This document shows positions 1 through 9,551 of a DNA stretch of 64,000 nucleotides, piece by piece; the first letter of the stretch is position 1, and each line of letters starts with the position of its first letter. The DNA comes from Pedobacter nototheniae (GTDB lineage: Bacteria; Bacteroidota; Bacteroidia; Sphingobacteriales; Sphingobacteriaceae), in contig NZ_RQRS01000010.1 of the NCBI RefSeq assembly GCF_004335085.1, positions 62,001 to 126,000 on the forward strand, written 5' to 3'. Under the pieces are notes generated by a model. That model saw nothing but the letters and a program-made list of their open reading frames with translations. It searched no databases and had not been told where the DNA came from. The translations under genes were made by a program, and so were the position numbers.

Positions 1-972
1 ATTAGGTATTTACCAGAACTGAAAAAAGAGTATAATTTCTGGATGCAGGGAAGCGAAGAATTGGATTGCACCAATAATGCCGCCTCACATACGGTGATGC
101 TACCAGGTGGCGAAATTTTGAACCGTTACTGGGATAAACTCAATACACCGAGGCCTGAGGGTTATTTCGAAGATTTAGAAGTTTTCGATAGTGCCCTAGG
201 TGATAAAACAGATTTATACCGCAACATTAGGGCAGCTTGTACCTCAGGATGGGATTTTTCTGGCCGTTGGTTTGAAAATCCTCAAGATATCACCAGCATA
301 AAAACCATCGATTTAATTCCCGTTGATTTAAACTGCTTACTATGGCATTTAGAATACACCATTGCAAGAGCCTCCAAGTTTGCAGGCTTTTATGATGAGT
401 ATTTAATATTTATTCAAAAATCAAATAATCGTTTGGCTGCTATAAAAAAATACTTATGGAACAACCAGCGAGAAGCATATCTGGATTACGATTTTAAAAA
501 GAATCAATCTTCCGATACATTAAGTTTAGCAACCATGTTTCCATTATTTTTTGGCATTGCTACCAAGCTTGAAGCCAACGCCATAATTAAGCATATTGAG
601 CGTGATTTTTTAAAACCTGGAGGACTAATTACCACCACTTTGCTTACGGGCCAACAATGGGATGCACCAAATGGGTGGGCGCCACTGCAATGGATAGCAC
701 TTTTGGGGGTTAAAAATTATGGCGCAAATGGCTTGGCAAAAAATATCAGCAAAAACTGGCTCAGCACAGTGGATAGAGTGTTTAATAAAACCGGAAAAAT
801 TATGGAGAAATATAACGTAACCGATGTTTCGCTGGAAGCTGGAGGAGGCGAATATCCAAATCAGGATGGCTTCGGCTGGACGAACGGTGTTTACCTAAAA
901 ATGAATGCAGAGGAAATTAATTTAAATATAAACCTTAAAACAACTGGTATGACAGAAAACAACCCGATTTAA
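1..972 (+). CDS. treA: Alpha,alpha-trehalase (GH37), C-terminal part
   Basis: This is the last ~323 residues of a GH37 trehalase, which hydrolyses trehalose to two glucoses. The frame is open from base 1, so the N-terminus lies outside the window. Visible family landmarks are the segment PVDLNCLLWHLE, the signature QQWDAPNGWAPLQW, the EKYNV stretch that in characterised GH37 enzymes carries a catalytic glutamate, and the glycine-rich GGGEYPNQDGFGWTNG tail. It lies 48 bp upstream of a SusC gene on the same strand, so it probably belongs to the same operon and works in the periplasm on imported disaccharide. Location is inferred, since the signal peptide is not visible. Family call is very secure. 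Confidence 0.95.
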   Translation: MRYLPELKKEYNFWMQGSEELDCTNNAASHTVMLPGGEILNRYWDKLNTPRPEGYFEDLEVFDSALGDKTDLYRNIRAACTSGWDFSGRWFENPQDITSIKTIDLIPVDLNCLLWHLEYTIARASKFAGFYDEYLIFIQKSNNRLAAIKKYLWNNQREAYLDYDFKKNQSSDTLSLATMFPLFFGIATKLEANAIIKHIERDFLKPGGLITTTLLTGQQWDAPNGWAPLQWIALLGVKNYGANGLAKNISKNWLSTVDRVFNKTGKIMEKYNVTDVSLEAGGGEYPNQDGFGWTNGVYLKMNAEEINLNINLKTTGMTENNPI

Positions 973-1020
973 GCTCTAAAATTATCATAAAAACTATTAA
1001 CTAAAACCAAATATTAAACC

Positions 1021-4000
1021 ATGAGAACCACTTTACCAATGAACCATTGGTTTGTTCAACTGAATAAACCTAAATTGTATGCGTTAAAAATGCTGGCTAT
1101 GCTAAGTTTTTTTATACTGCTCAATTTTAATGTATTTGCTCAAACAATTGTTAAAGGAATTGTTTATGACGCTGATAAAACACCCATGGTTGGTGCCACT
1201 ATTCAAGTAGCTGGAACCAATACCAGAACTCAGGCAGATGCCGAAGGAAAATTTTCCATATCGGTACCCTCTGGTTCAGCCAAATTAGTAATCACTTTTG
1301 TTGGCTATCAATCACAAACGGTAAGTGTTAACAACCAAAGCATTGTTAATGTAACCTTGCAAACAACCAATAATTTAGAAGGTATTACAGTAGTAGGTTA
1401 TGCATCAGTAAAGAAAAGTGATTTAACAGGTGCCGCTACTACGATTTCTGCTAAAGATTTTAACAAAGGGCCATTAACCTCTCCAGATCAATTATTGCAA
1501 GGTAAGGTAGCCGGTGTACAAATGACAAATAATAGTGGTCAACCGGGGGGCGCATCTACAGTACACATTAGAGGTAACTCTGCCATAACAGGCACAGGGC
1601 AACCTTTATATGTGGTAGATGGGGTAGCTTTGGATGATCGTTCAGCAAGACCATCAACCAATCAGGGTGTTGGTGGCTTATCTGCCAGTGCAGGAACAGG
1701 TACCACTCCAGATGGAAACCCTTTAAACTTTATTAATCCTGCAGATATTGAAACCATGGAGATTTTAAAGGATGCATCTGCAACAGCTATTTATGGTTCG
1801 CGGGCTGCATATGGTGTAGTTTTAATTACAACAAAAAGAGGTAAAACGGGCGAAACTAAAATTGATGTAAGTGCATCGGTAGGTATAAGTAACATTGCCC
1901 GTAAAATTGATGTATTAAATGCTGACGAATACCGTTCGGCACTTAAAAAATATAGCTTAACCAGCGGCGATTTTGGCAGCAACGGTAACGCTTTGGATGC
2001 CATAACACAAACGGGTTATAACCAAAATTATTCTTTAGGCATTAGCGGCGGTACTAACGGAAATACTTACCGGGCATCTCTTGGCTATCAGGATCAAAAA
2101 GGCATTATTAAAACCAGTGGCTTTAAAAAATATAGCGCAGGTTTTAATGGTAATTTTAAATTTTTAGAAAGTAAAAAGCTTGGGCTCGATGTAAACATGA
2201 TTAGTAGCCAGTATTTAGAAAACTTGGCACCAATTACTACCGATGCTGGTTTTCAAGGAAGCGTAATCAGCCAGGCTTTGGCTTGGAATCCAACTCAATC
2301 ATTATATAATGCTGATGGCAGCCTTTTTATCGATCAGGGGTCAACGATAATTAATCCTTTAGCAGCACTTGCTGCAAATAGCGATAAATCAAAAGTATCA
2401 ACCATTTTGGGGAGTATTTCTCCTTACTATAAAATTACGCCTTGGTTAGAATATCGTATGTTAGTGAGTGTAAATTATAGTGCTGGTATCAGACGGTCAT
2501 CTACCCGCAGTTTCCTTAATTTACAAGGTATAGCTGCCGATCCTGCCAATGGAGCACCAGGCGGATTTGCCAGTTTAGCTACCACAGAATTAATTACCCA
2601 ACAGTTTACAAACACGCTAAATTTTAATAAAGAAATTGTTAGTAAGCTAAATTTAAATGCTGTTATTGGTTATGAGTATTCAAATTTCATAAATAAAGGT
2701 GCAATTAATACTGCAACAGGTTTTGGTGAATTACCTGGTGATTATACAGATTTCTTTGCCGCTACAAACCCTGCCAACCGCACATTTGTAACCTATAACG
2801 ATCCTACTACTGAATTGCAATCTTATTTTGCAAGAGCCATATTAAACTATGATAGTAAATATATTTTAACCGCAACGGTAAGGGCAGATGGATCTACCAG
2901 ATTCGGAAGTAATAATAAATATGGCTATTTCCCTTCTTTTGCCGCAGCATGGAATATTAAAAACGAAAATTTCCTTAAAGATGCCAGTTGGTTAAGTCAG
3001 TTAAAATTAAGAGTTGGTTATGGAGAAACCGGTAATCAAGGTTTTCCATCAGGTGCATCACAACAACGTTATAGCGTTATTTATTATGGAAAAGACGGAA
3101 TTGCAACACAAAACAAAGGCTTAAATAATCAAAATAATAACTTAAAATGGCAAGCAGATAAACAAACAAATGTTGGTGTCGACTTTGCCTTTTTAGGTAG
3201 TAAAATTACAGGCTCAATTGATTACTTTAATAAAAAGACAACTGATTTATTGTTTCCACAAATTGCCTTTGTGCCAGCAGAAACTGGAAATGTACCTACA
3301 TGGACAAATTTAGACGGCCAAATTATTAATAAGGGTGTTGAATTAAGTATAAATGCAAACATTGTAAATAATGATAATTTCTCATGGTCAATGGGTGGAA
3401 ATGCAACTTACATTAAAAATAAGGTACAAAACCTAACAGGGATTATTAAAACCGGATCATTAAACGGCCAAGGTTTAAGTGGCGTTAATACGGAAGTAAT
3501 TCAAAATGGACTGCCTTTATTTGCTATGGTAACCAGAAAATATAATGGTTTAGATGCGAGTGGATTTTCACTTTATACAGATGATGGTTTTACTAAATAT
3601 TATGTTGGCAATCCAAACCCAAAGGTTATTATGGGAATAAGCACCAATTTAAACTATAAAAAACTTTCATTTACAGCTAATTTCAATGGCGCCTTTGGTC
3701 AGGATATTTATAATAACACCGCTAATTCTGTATTACCTATATCTAATTTGGGCACACGTAATGTTGCATCTGCACTGTTGAGTTCTCCAATACAAGAATC
3801 ATTAGCTAATCCTGTTGCTGCATCCTCAAGATATATCGAAAAGGGCAATTATATTAAACTTGCTAATGCTACGTTGAACTATAATTTTGGCAATATTGGT
3901 AAATCTATCAAGGCATTAAATGTTTATGTGAATGGGCAAAACCTTTTTGTGATTACTAAATATACTGGTTTCGATCCTGAGGTTAATGTTAACAAAAGTA

Positions 4001-4086
4001 TAAATGGTGTTCCATCTGCAGGTATAGATTACAACGCTTATCCAACTGCAAGAACATTTAATTTCGGTGTTAATTTTTCTCTTTAA
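1021..4086 (+). CDS. SusC-like TonB-dependent outer-membrane transporter
   Basis: A 1021-residue SusC/RagA-type porin that imports oligosaccharides across the outer membrane using TonB energy. A signal peptide ends near NVFAQ (about residue 41). It is followed by a carboxypeptidase-regulatory-like domain (about 43-115), a plug with the SusC hallmarks LYVVDGVALDD and DASATAIYGSRAAYGVVLITTKRG, and a 22-strand-type barrel ending in an aromatic residue pattern (FNFGVNFSL). Unlike the second SusC in this window it lacks an N-terminal STN domain, so it is not expected to signal to an ECF sigma/FecR pair. The SusD partner starts 20 bp downstream. Its trehalase and GH65 neighbours suggest an alpha-glucobiose substrate; this is inference. 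Confidence 0.95.
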   Translation: MRTTLPMNHWFVQLNKPKLYALKMLAMLSFFILLNFNVFAQTIVKGIVYDADKTPMVGATIQVAGTNTRTQADAEGKFSISVPSGSAKLVITFVGYQSQTVSVNNQSIVNVTLQTTNNLEGITVVGYASVKKSDLTGAATTISAKDFNKGPLTSPDQLLQGKVAGVQMTNNSGQPGGASTVHIRGNSAITGTGQPLYVVDGVALDDRSARPSTNQGVGGLSASAGTGTTPDGNPLNFINPADIETMEILKDASATAIYGSRAAYGVVLITTKRGKTGETKIDVSASVGISNIARKIDVLNADEYRSALKKYSLTSGDFGSNGNALDAITQTGYNQNYSLGISGGTNGNTYRASLGYQDQKGIIKTSGFKKYSAGFNGNFKFLESKKLGLDVNMISSQYLENLAPITTDAGFQGSVISQALAWNPTQSLYNADGSLFIDQGSTIINPLAALAANSDKSKVSTILGSISPYYKITPWLEYRMLVSVNYSAGIRRSSTRSFLNLQGIAADPANGAPGGFASLATTELITQQFTNTLNFNKEIVSKLNLNAVIGYEYSNFINKGAINTATGFGELPGDYTDFFAATNPANRTFVTYNDPTTELQSYFARAILNYDSKYILTATVRADGSTRFGSNNKYGYFPSFAAAWNIKNENFLKDASWLSQLKLRVGYGETGNQGFPSGASQQRYSVIYYGKDGIATQNKGLNNQNNNLKWQADKQTNVGVDFAFLGSKITGSIDYFNKKTTDLLFPQIAFVPAETGNVPTWTNLDGQIINKGVELSINANIVNNDNFSWSMGGNATYIKNKVQNLTGIIKTGSLNGQGLSGVNTEVIQNGLPLFAMVTRKYNGLDASGFSLYTDDGFTKYYVGNPNPKVIMGISTNLNYKKLSFTANFNGAFGQDIYNNTANSVLPISNLGTRNVASALLSSPIQESLANPVAASSRYIEKGNYIKLANATLNYNFGNIGKSIKALNVYVNGQNLFVITKYTGFDPEVNVNKSINGVPSAGIDYNAYPTARTFNFGVNFSL

Positions 4087-4106
4087 TCATTTTTAACTGC
4101 AACAAC

Positions 4107-5627
4107 ATGAAAAATACATATATCATTGGATTTGTAATGGCAGCCCTATCTTTATCGGGTTGTACAAATCTTAAAGAAGATTTAAATGGGCAAACCAATA
4201 GTGGTTCGCTAACACAAGGGAGTGTACCTGGGTTAATAGCAGCAAGCTATTCTGCAATGGTTGGCCCCTACCAAGCACCCTGGAACTGGTCTGCTTTACA
4301 GGAAGTAACTTCAGATGAAATTATTGTACCTACCAGAGCGGGCGATTGGGATGATAATGGCGCTTGGCGTGCCCTACATTTACATAAATGGGCAGCTGAT
4401 GATTCCAGAATTACAAGTGTATTTACAGATTTGAATAGTATATCGTATGTAAGTACAAATGTGCTTGGCTATAATCCAACTCCGGCTCAAGCAGCTGAAG
4501 CCAGGTTTTTACGAGCCTTTGCACAATTTTCTATATTAGATGGATGGGGCCAGGTACCCTACAGAGAATTTGGTGAAGATGTAACTAAACCATCAAGGGT
4601 AAGAAAGGCTGCTGAAGAAATAAATTATCTTATTGCAGAATTAACAACCATAATTCCTAACCTCCCAGCAGGCGGTGTAAGTAACGCTACAAGAGCAAAT
4701 AAAGATGCCGCAAAAGTATTACTTATGAAAGTGTATTTGAACAAAGGCGCTTTTTTAAATCGTGCAAATCCAACTTTTGATCCAGCAGATATGGCTAAGG
4801 TAATTACACTTGCTGATGAAATTGCAACCAGTGGATATACTTTAACAACAAACTACTTTGATAATTTTGCAGCGACAAATCATCTGTTATCAAAAGAAAA
4901 TATTTTTACTGCCCAAAACACTGGAGGAATCGCCGGAAGTGATTTAGATGGTGCCTGGAGATGTACTTTACATTATAATCAAAATCCAAGTGGGTACAAC
5001 GGCTTCTCTACTTTATCTGATTTTTACAATAAATTTGAGGCTTCAGATTTAAGAAGGGGTGGTTCATACACTGGTCAAACAAATGTTTCTGGCGTTAGAG
5101 TTGGCTTTCTTGTTGGTCAACAATATGATCAAAATGGGCTTGCATTAAAGGATAGAAAAGGTAACCCACTTGCTTTTGATCCTAAAGTTAGCATTATTGA
5201 ACGTGATCCTAACCACCTTGAGGTTGCGGGTATTCGCGTTGTTAAATACCCTATTGATTATCCAAACGAAAATACAACAAAGAAACCTGAAAATGATTGG
5301 GTTTACTATCGTTACGCTGATGTATTGTTAATGAAAGCCGAGGCTTTATTACGTACAAGTCAAAGTGGCCCAGCCTTAACCATTGTAAATGCATTAAGAA
5401 GCACTAGGGGTGCTACTCCGTTTGGCACACTAACTTTAGATAACTTAATTGACGAGCGTGGCCGTGAATTATATTGGGAGAGCTTTAGAAGACAAGATTT
5501 AATCCGTTTTGGAAAATTTCTTACACCATGGCAGGAAAAACCTGTTGATGATCCTAGATATTTACTTTTCCCTATTCCAGATACCCAATTGGGAAATCCG
5601 AATTTGGTTCAAAATCCTGGTTATTAG
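4107..5627 (+). CDS. SusD/RagB-family surface glycan-binding lipoprotein
   Basis: A 506-residue SusD homologue, the lid and substrate-binding partner of the SusC encoded just upstream. The N-terminus has a lipoprotein signal with lipobox LSGC (Cys19). The helical TPR-like core includes AEARFLRAFAQFSILDGWGQVPY, and the C-terminal region has the family pattern WVYYRYADVLLMKAEAL followed by DERGRELYWESFRRQDLIRFGKF and the terminal NPGY. It is translated after SusC with a 20-bp gap. A strong hairpin terminator follows its stop codon, so the GH65 gene downstream may be a separate or partly read-through unit. Substrate is not shown by sequence. Confidence 0.95.
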   Translation: MKNTYIIGFVMAALSLSGCTNLKEDLNGQTNSGSLTQGSVPGLIAASYSAMVGPYQAPWNWSALQEVTSDEIIVPTRAGDWDDNGAWRALHLHKWAADDSRITSVFTDLNSISYVSTNVLGYNPTPAQAAEARFLRAFAQFSILDGWGQVPYREFGEDVTKPSRVRKAAEEINYLIAELTTIIPNLPAGGVSNATRANKDAAKVLLMKVYLNKGAFLNRANPTFDPADMAKVITLADEIATSGYTLTTNYFDNFAATNHLLSKENIFTAQNTGGIAGSDLDGAWRCTLHYNQNPSGYNGFSTLSDFYNKFEASDLRRGGSYTGQTNVSGVRVGFLVGQQYDQNGLALKDRKGNPLAFDPKVSIIERDPNHLEVAGIRVVKYPIDYPNENTTKKPENDWVYYRYADVLLMKAEALLRTSQSGPALTIVNALRSTRGATPFGTLTLDNLIDERGRELYWESFRRQDLIRFGKFLTPWQEKPVDDPRYLLFPIPDTQLGNPNLVQNPGY

Positions 5628-5648
5628 TTATAGTTAATTTCCCCTTAA

Positions 5649-5680
5649 TGAGTCTGGCAAAAAATGTCAGGCTCATTTTT
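5649..5680 (+). terminator. Rho-independent terminator after susD
   Basis: An 11-bp stem (5649-5659 with 5665-5675, two G-U pairs) with a five-A loop is followed by five T residues at 5676-5680. It begins 21 bp after the susD stop. An ATG at 5648 lies inside it, so that codon is unlikely to be the start of the following gene. Confidence 0.85.
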
Positions 5681-5710
5681 ATTAAATCTACTTTCTTTAT
5701 AAAGAGATAT

Positions 5711-7741
5711 ATGAAAAAAATAATCGCCTTGTTTTTAATTGTGCTTTGCTGTTTCGGATTAAAAGCTCAGGACCCCTGGAAAATTAAGCCTGATAAAATT
5801 GATCCTAATAACTATTATGGTATTACCGTTGGCAACGGAATAATTGGTGTGGTTTCATCAGCCGAGCCTTTTAAAGTTAAAGATGTTGTTTTGGCTGGCG
5901 CTTATGATACTTATGGGCGTGGCAGGGTGAGTAACTTTTTAAGAGGCTTTAATCTTTTAAACATGTTTATAGAAATTGATGGAAAACGGTTGGATGCTAA
6001 AAATGTTCAAAACCTGCACCAAGAGTTGGATATGCAACATGCTTCTTTTACCACCACGCTAGATTATGGAAATAAAGCCACTATTAAATACACTTATTAC
6101 GCCCTGCAACAATTGCCATATTCAGTATTGATGGATGTTAGTATTACAGCGAAACAGGACCTTAATTTAACCGCCGCCAGTGTAATGGAAACTCCTGATG
6201 CTTTGCGAGATGTACAGAATTACTACAACGAAATAGATCGGCCGCATGTTACTTTAAGCCTACTCACATCAACTGCAAAAAGCCCAACGGGTAAGCTGCA
6301 ATTATGTGCTTCTAATAGTTTTCTTTTTAATGAGACACATGGTAATGAGCCTAAAATTATCCACGAAATGTGGGATAATAGTATGCACCTGATGAAATTT
6401 AGTAAAGCAATTAAAGCAGGTTCAAACTATAGTTATTCAGTTGTGGGTAGTACCATTACTTCTGCACAACATGCCGATCCATTAAACGAAGCTGAAAGAT
6501 TAACCATTTTTGCAAAGCTTGAAGGGCGAGATAGATTAATTAAGTTTCATAACCAAGCGTGGGACAAACTTTGGGAATCGGATATTAAAATTGAAGGCGA
6601 TTTACAGGCTCAGCAGGATATACACAGTATGTTGTACCATTTAATTTCTTTTTCGAGAGCAGGAACTTCAAATTCCCTTTCGCCAATGGGTTTATCTGGT
6701 TTAGGTTACAACGGTCATGTGTTTTGGGATACCGACATTTGGATGTTTCCAGCCTTACTGGTTTTGCATCCTGATATTGCCAAATCATTAATAGAATATC
6801 GTTTCGAACGGTTAGAGGCAGCCAAGCGCAATGCCTTTTCTCATGGCTATAAAGGCGCAATGTATCCATGGGAAAGTGCCGATACTGGGGTAGAAGAAAC
6901 TCCTGTTTGGGCATTGAGTGGCCCTTTTGAACATCATATTTCTGCTTGTGTGGCTTTAGCAGCCTACAATTATTTTTGTGTTACTCAAGATACTGTTTGG
7001 CTTAAAGAAAAAGGCTGGCCAATATTATCAGCCACTGCCGATTTTTGGACCAGCCGAGTAGAACGCAATGGAGTAGGTAAATTTGATATTAAAAATGTTG
7101 TAGCAGCAGATGAATGGGCAGAAAATGTAGATAACGACGCTTTTACTAATGCAGCAGCTAAAGCAAACTTATTTAATGCCACAGCGGCTGCAAAAATTTT
7201 AGGTTTAAAGCCAAATTCAGACTGGAATTATGTGGCACAAAATATTCCAATATTAAAGCTTGAAAACGGAGTAACCAAAGAACATGATACTTATAAAGGA
7301 GAAGGAATTAAACAAGGTGATGTTAACCTTTTGGCTTACCCATTAAAGGAAATTACAGATCAAAAACAGATTGAAAAAGATTTGGCTTATTATGAAACCC
7401 GAGTTCCAAATGAAGGAACCCCCGCAATGACGCACGCTATATTTGCACTTTTATATTCCAGATTGGGCGACGGGAAAAAGGCTTACCATTTTTTTAAGGA
7501 TGCTTACGAGCCAAATTTAAACAATCCGTTCAGGGTAATTGCCGAAACCAAGGGAGGTACAAATCCTTATTTTGCTACAGGAGCTGGCGGTGTATTACAA
7601 TCGGTTTTAATGGGTTTTGGTGGATTGGAAATTACGCCAACAGGTATTACTCAAATTAAAACGAAGTTACCACCCAACTGGAAATCTTTAAAAATTACCG
7701 GTGTAGGAATTGAAAAGAGAACTTTTACCAATACTCAATAA
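5711..7741 (+). CDS. Secreted GH65 alpha-glucosidase (kojibiose-/trehalose-type hydrolase)
   Basis: A 676-residue glycoside hydrolase family 65 protein. I chose the ATG at 5711 because it begins a clean signal peptide (MKKIIALFLIVLCCFGLKAQ) and because the in-frame ATG at 5648 lies within a terminator hairpin. The (alpha/alpha)6 barrel shows GHVFWDTDIWMFPALL and YPWESADTGVEETP. The ADEWAENVDNDAFTN motif places the general acid at Glu468. Glu612, in VIAETKGGTNPYF, is spaced from it exactly as the acid/base pair Glu472/Glu616 that I recall for the Flavobacterium johnsoniae kojibiose hydrolase, suggesting an inverting hydrolase rather than a phosphorylase. Trehalase, SusC and SusD neighbours fit alpha-glucobiose use. 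Exact linkage specificity is uncertain. Confidence 0.88.
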   Translation: MKKIIALFLIVLCCFGLKAQDPWKIKPDKIDPNNYYGITVGNGIIGVVSSAEPFKVKDVVLAGAYDTYGRGRVSNFLRGFNLLNMFIEIDGKRLDAKNVQNLHQELDMQHASFTTTLDYGNKATIKYTYYALQQLPYSVLMDVSITAKQDLNLTAASVMETPDALRDVQNYYNEIDRPHVTLSLLTSTAKSPTGKLQLCASNSFLFNETHGNEPKIIHEMWDNSMHLMKFSKAIKAGSNYSYSVVGSTITSAQHADPLNEAERLTIFAKLEGRDRLIKFHNQAWDKLWESDIKIEGDLQAQQDIHSMLYHLISFSRAGTSNSLSPMGLSGLGYNGHVFWDTDIWMFPALLVLHPDIAKSLIEYRFERLEAAKRNAFSHGYKGAMYPWESADTGVEETPVWALSGPFEHHISACVALAAYNYFCVTQDTVWLKEKGWPILSATADFWTSRVERNGVGKFDIKNVVAADEWAENVDNDAFTNAAAKANLFNATAAAKILGLKPNSDWNYVAQNIPILKLENGVTKEHDTYKGEGIKQGDVNLLAYPLKEITDQKQIEKDLAYYETRVPNEGTPAMTHAIFALLYSRLGDGKKAYHFFKDAYEPNLNNPFRVIAETKGGTNPYFATGAGGVLQSVLMGFGGLEITPTGITQIKTKLPPNWKSLKITGVGIEKRTFTNTQ

Positions 7742-7755
7742 GATAAAAACACACT

Positions 7756-7808
7756 GCGGAAACATGGATTAACTCGGAATAAAATTTCGATGATTTTTAT
7801 GTTTCCGT
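7756..7808. terminator. Possible bidirectional terminator between convergent genes
   Basis: GCGGAAACAT near 7756 can pair with ATGTTTCCG near 7799-7807 across a long loop, in the 80-bp gap between the GH65 gene and the convergent decarboxylase. There is no clean T tract, so the call is weak. Confidence 0.35.
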
Positions 7809-7822
7809 GGTTATTACAGAAT

Positions 7823-9205
7823 CTAAATTTTATTAATTTCTGCAATTACAATTTCTATATCTTCTTTGGTTGTTCTCCAATTTACAAATGCTGCACGTAT
7901 GCCTTTTTTCCCTTTATAAACTGTAGGCGTCATAAAAACTTTACCAGTTGCATTTAACTGGTTTAGAAAACCATCAACCAAGTTTTCATCTTTTAAAGTA
8001 AAGCAAACCGTATTTAAACGAACAGGTGCAAGGAGTTCAAAAAGTGGCTTTTCTTTAATAAAATCAGCAAATAGAAGAGCCATTTCTACATTGTTTTCTA
8101 CAATATCCTTATACCCATTTTTGCCATAACTGATTAGCGAAAACCAGGCTGGTAGAGCTTTTAAACGACGTGAATTTTCGGGCAGAAAATTAAGGTAACT
8201 GAAGTTAGCCAAAGGATCGCCAAGATAGGCTGCATTTGAATTTTGAAAGGTTTGCACCTGCAACAGCTGATGCTTTTCCTTAACAAAAAACACTGCACTT
8301 TCGTAAGGAACATTTAACCATTTGTGGCAATCTACGGTAATACTATCTGCTGTTTCCCAACCTTTAACCAAGTGGCTGTATTTAGGAGAACATGCTGCAA
8401 AGCCCCCAAAAGCGGCATCAATGTGCCACCAGAAATTATATTTTTCCTTTAGCTTGGCAATGGCTTCAAAATCATCAAAATCAACGGTATTTACCGTACC
8501 AGCACTGGAAATAAGAATAAAAGGCTCGCCTTTTAGCGTTGCAATTTTCTGTTCTAAATCTTCCACATCTATTGATTCTCTATTGCCTTCTGCAGTTTTT
8601 AACTGATAAAAATTATTGCTTCCAAGCCCCAGCATCGCTAATGATTTTACGGATGATGAATGTGGCGTAGCCGATAAAACATGAATCTTTCCAGATATTC
8701 CGTCATGGGCAAAATCTTTTTCGCTTTGCTTACCAATCCATTGTCTGGCAACGGCTAAACAGGTAAAATTAGATAAGGTTGCTCCGGTTACAAAACCGCC
8801 AAAAAAATTGTTCGGCAGGTTAAAAAGCGAAAGCAAAAGCTTTATAGTTTCCACTTCTATTATTGCAGATATATCACCGCTACTTTTTGTGGTTTGTGTA
8901 TTTTGATCGTAAATTGTAGCAAGCCAATCGCCTGCTATTGCCGCAGGTGTAGTTCCTCCGGTTACAAAACCCCAATATCTTGGGCCTGCAGATGCTACAA
9001 TAATTTCTTCGAAACGGTTATTAAACTGAGTTAAGGTATCAATTGTACCTAATCCTTCAGCTGCAAGATTATCCAAAACCTGAACATTTTTTCCTGCAAA
9101 AGTTGATCTTTCATTAATATCATTTAAAAAATCTAGCCCTTGTTCTTTAATCAAGTCCAATATGGTATCTATTGATTTCAGATCGTTTTGTAGATGCGTA
9201 TTCAT
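7823..9205 (-). CDS. Group II pyridoxal-phosphate-dependent amino acid decarboxylase
   Basis: A 460-residue fold-type I PLP enzyme of the glutamate/aromatic-L-amino-acid decarboxylase superfamily. Visible features are the substrate/PLP loop GGFVTGATLSNFTCLAVAR, the HIDAAFGGFAA motif whose Asp contacts the pyridine nitrogen, and DCHKWLN with the Schiff-base lysine at Lys295. The family covers decarboxylases of aromatic amino acids, glutamate, diaminobutyrate and others; I cannot name the substrate. It is a single-gene unit, convergent with the GH65 gene. A minisatellite and a decayed transposase lie upstream, so its promoter must lie in or near the repeat-rich stretch. A second, different PLP decarboxylase is at 19481-20611. 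Confidence 0.88.
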   Translation of the reverse strand: MNTHLQNDLKSIDTILDLIKEQGLDFLNDINERSTFAGKNVQVLDNLAAEGLGTIDTLTQFNNRFEEIIVASAGPRYWGFVTGGTTPAAIAGDWLATIYDQNTQTTKSSGDISAIIEVETIKLLLSLFNLPNNFFGGFVTGATLSNFTCLAVARQWIGKQSEKDFAHDGISGKIHVLSATPHSSSVKSLAMLGLGSNNFYQLKTAEGNRESIDVEDLEQKIATLKGEPFILISSAGTVNTVDFDDFEAIAKLKEKYNFWWHIDAAFGGFAACSPKYSHLVKGWETADSITVDCHKWLNVPYESAVFFVKEKHQLLQVQTFQNSNAAYLGDPLANFSYLNFLPENSRRLKALPAWFSLISYGKNGYKDIVENNVEMALLFADFIKEKPLFELLAPVRLNTVCFTLKDENLVDGFLNQLNATGKVFMTPTVYKGKKGIRAAFVNWRTTKEDIEIVIAEINKI

Positions 9206-9244
9206 ATCAAAATTTTAGGTTAAATGTAGCTTATTCCTGCAAAT

Positions 9245-9496
9245 GACAGTTTAGAACTTACAGTAGACAGTTTGGGGTTTGCAGTTGACAGTTTAGAACT
9301 TGGATTTGACAGTTTAGGGTTTGCAGTTGACAGTATTGAACTTGCATTTGATAGTTTAAGGTTTGTAGTTGGCAGTTTAGAACTTGTATTTGACAGTTTA
9401 GAGTTTGCAGTTGACAGTTTAGAACTTGCATTTGATAGTTTAAGGTTTGTAGTTGGCAGTATTGAACTTGCAGTTGATAGTTTAAGGTTTGTAGTT
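9245..9496. repeat. Minisatellite, twelve tandem 21-bp units
   Basis: Twelve head-to-tail copies of a 21-bp unit with consensus GACAGTTTAGAACTTGCAGTT start at 9245, 9266, 9287 and so on to 9476. Alternate units resemble each other more (GAACTTG versus GGGTTTG/AGGTTTG), giving a 42-bp higher-order period. Because 21 is a multiple of three, long frames stay open on both strands with a repeating heptapeptide; I do not regard either as a gene. The array ends 18 bp before the left REP palindrome of the RAYT element. Confidence 0.95.
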
Positions 9497-9514
9497 GACA
9501 CCCTGCTACCCCAC

Positions 9515-9541
9515 GCTACCGCAAGCATCCTCGCTTGTGGC
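9515..9541. repeat. REP palindrome, left flank of RAYT pseudogene
   Basis: A 27-bp imperfect palindrome: CCGCAAGC pairs with GCTTGTGG around a six-base loop. Its reverse complement recurs at 10133-10159 with one mismatch, so the two form inverted termini of the RAYT element. Confidence 0.85.
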
Positions 9542-9551
9542 TACATACTAA

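Noticed and set aside
5648..5710. N-terminal extension of the GH65 protein
   Set aside because: The extra 21 codons lie in the susD terminator and precede a proper signal peptide start.
7823..9205. Glutamate decarboxylase acid-resistance system
   Set aside because: No GABA antiporter is nearby and the sequence is only clearly assignable to the wider group II decarboxylase family.
9245..9496. CRISPR-like array
   Set aside because: Units are contiguous with no spacers and no cas genes are near.
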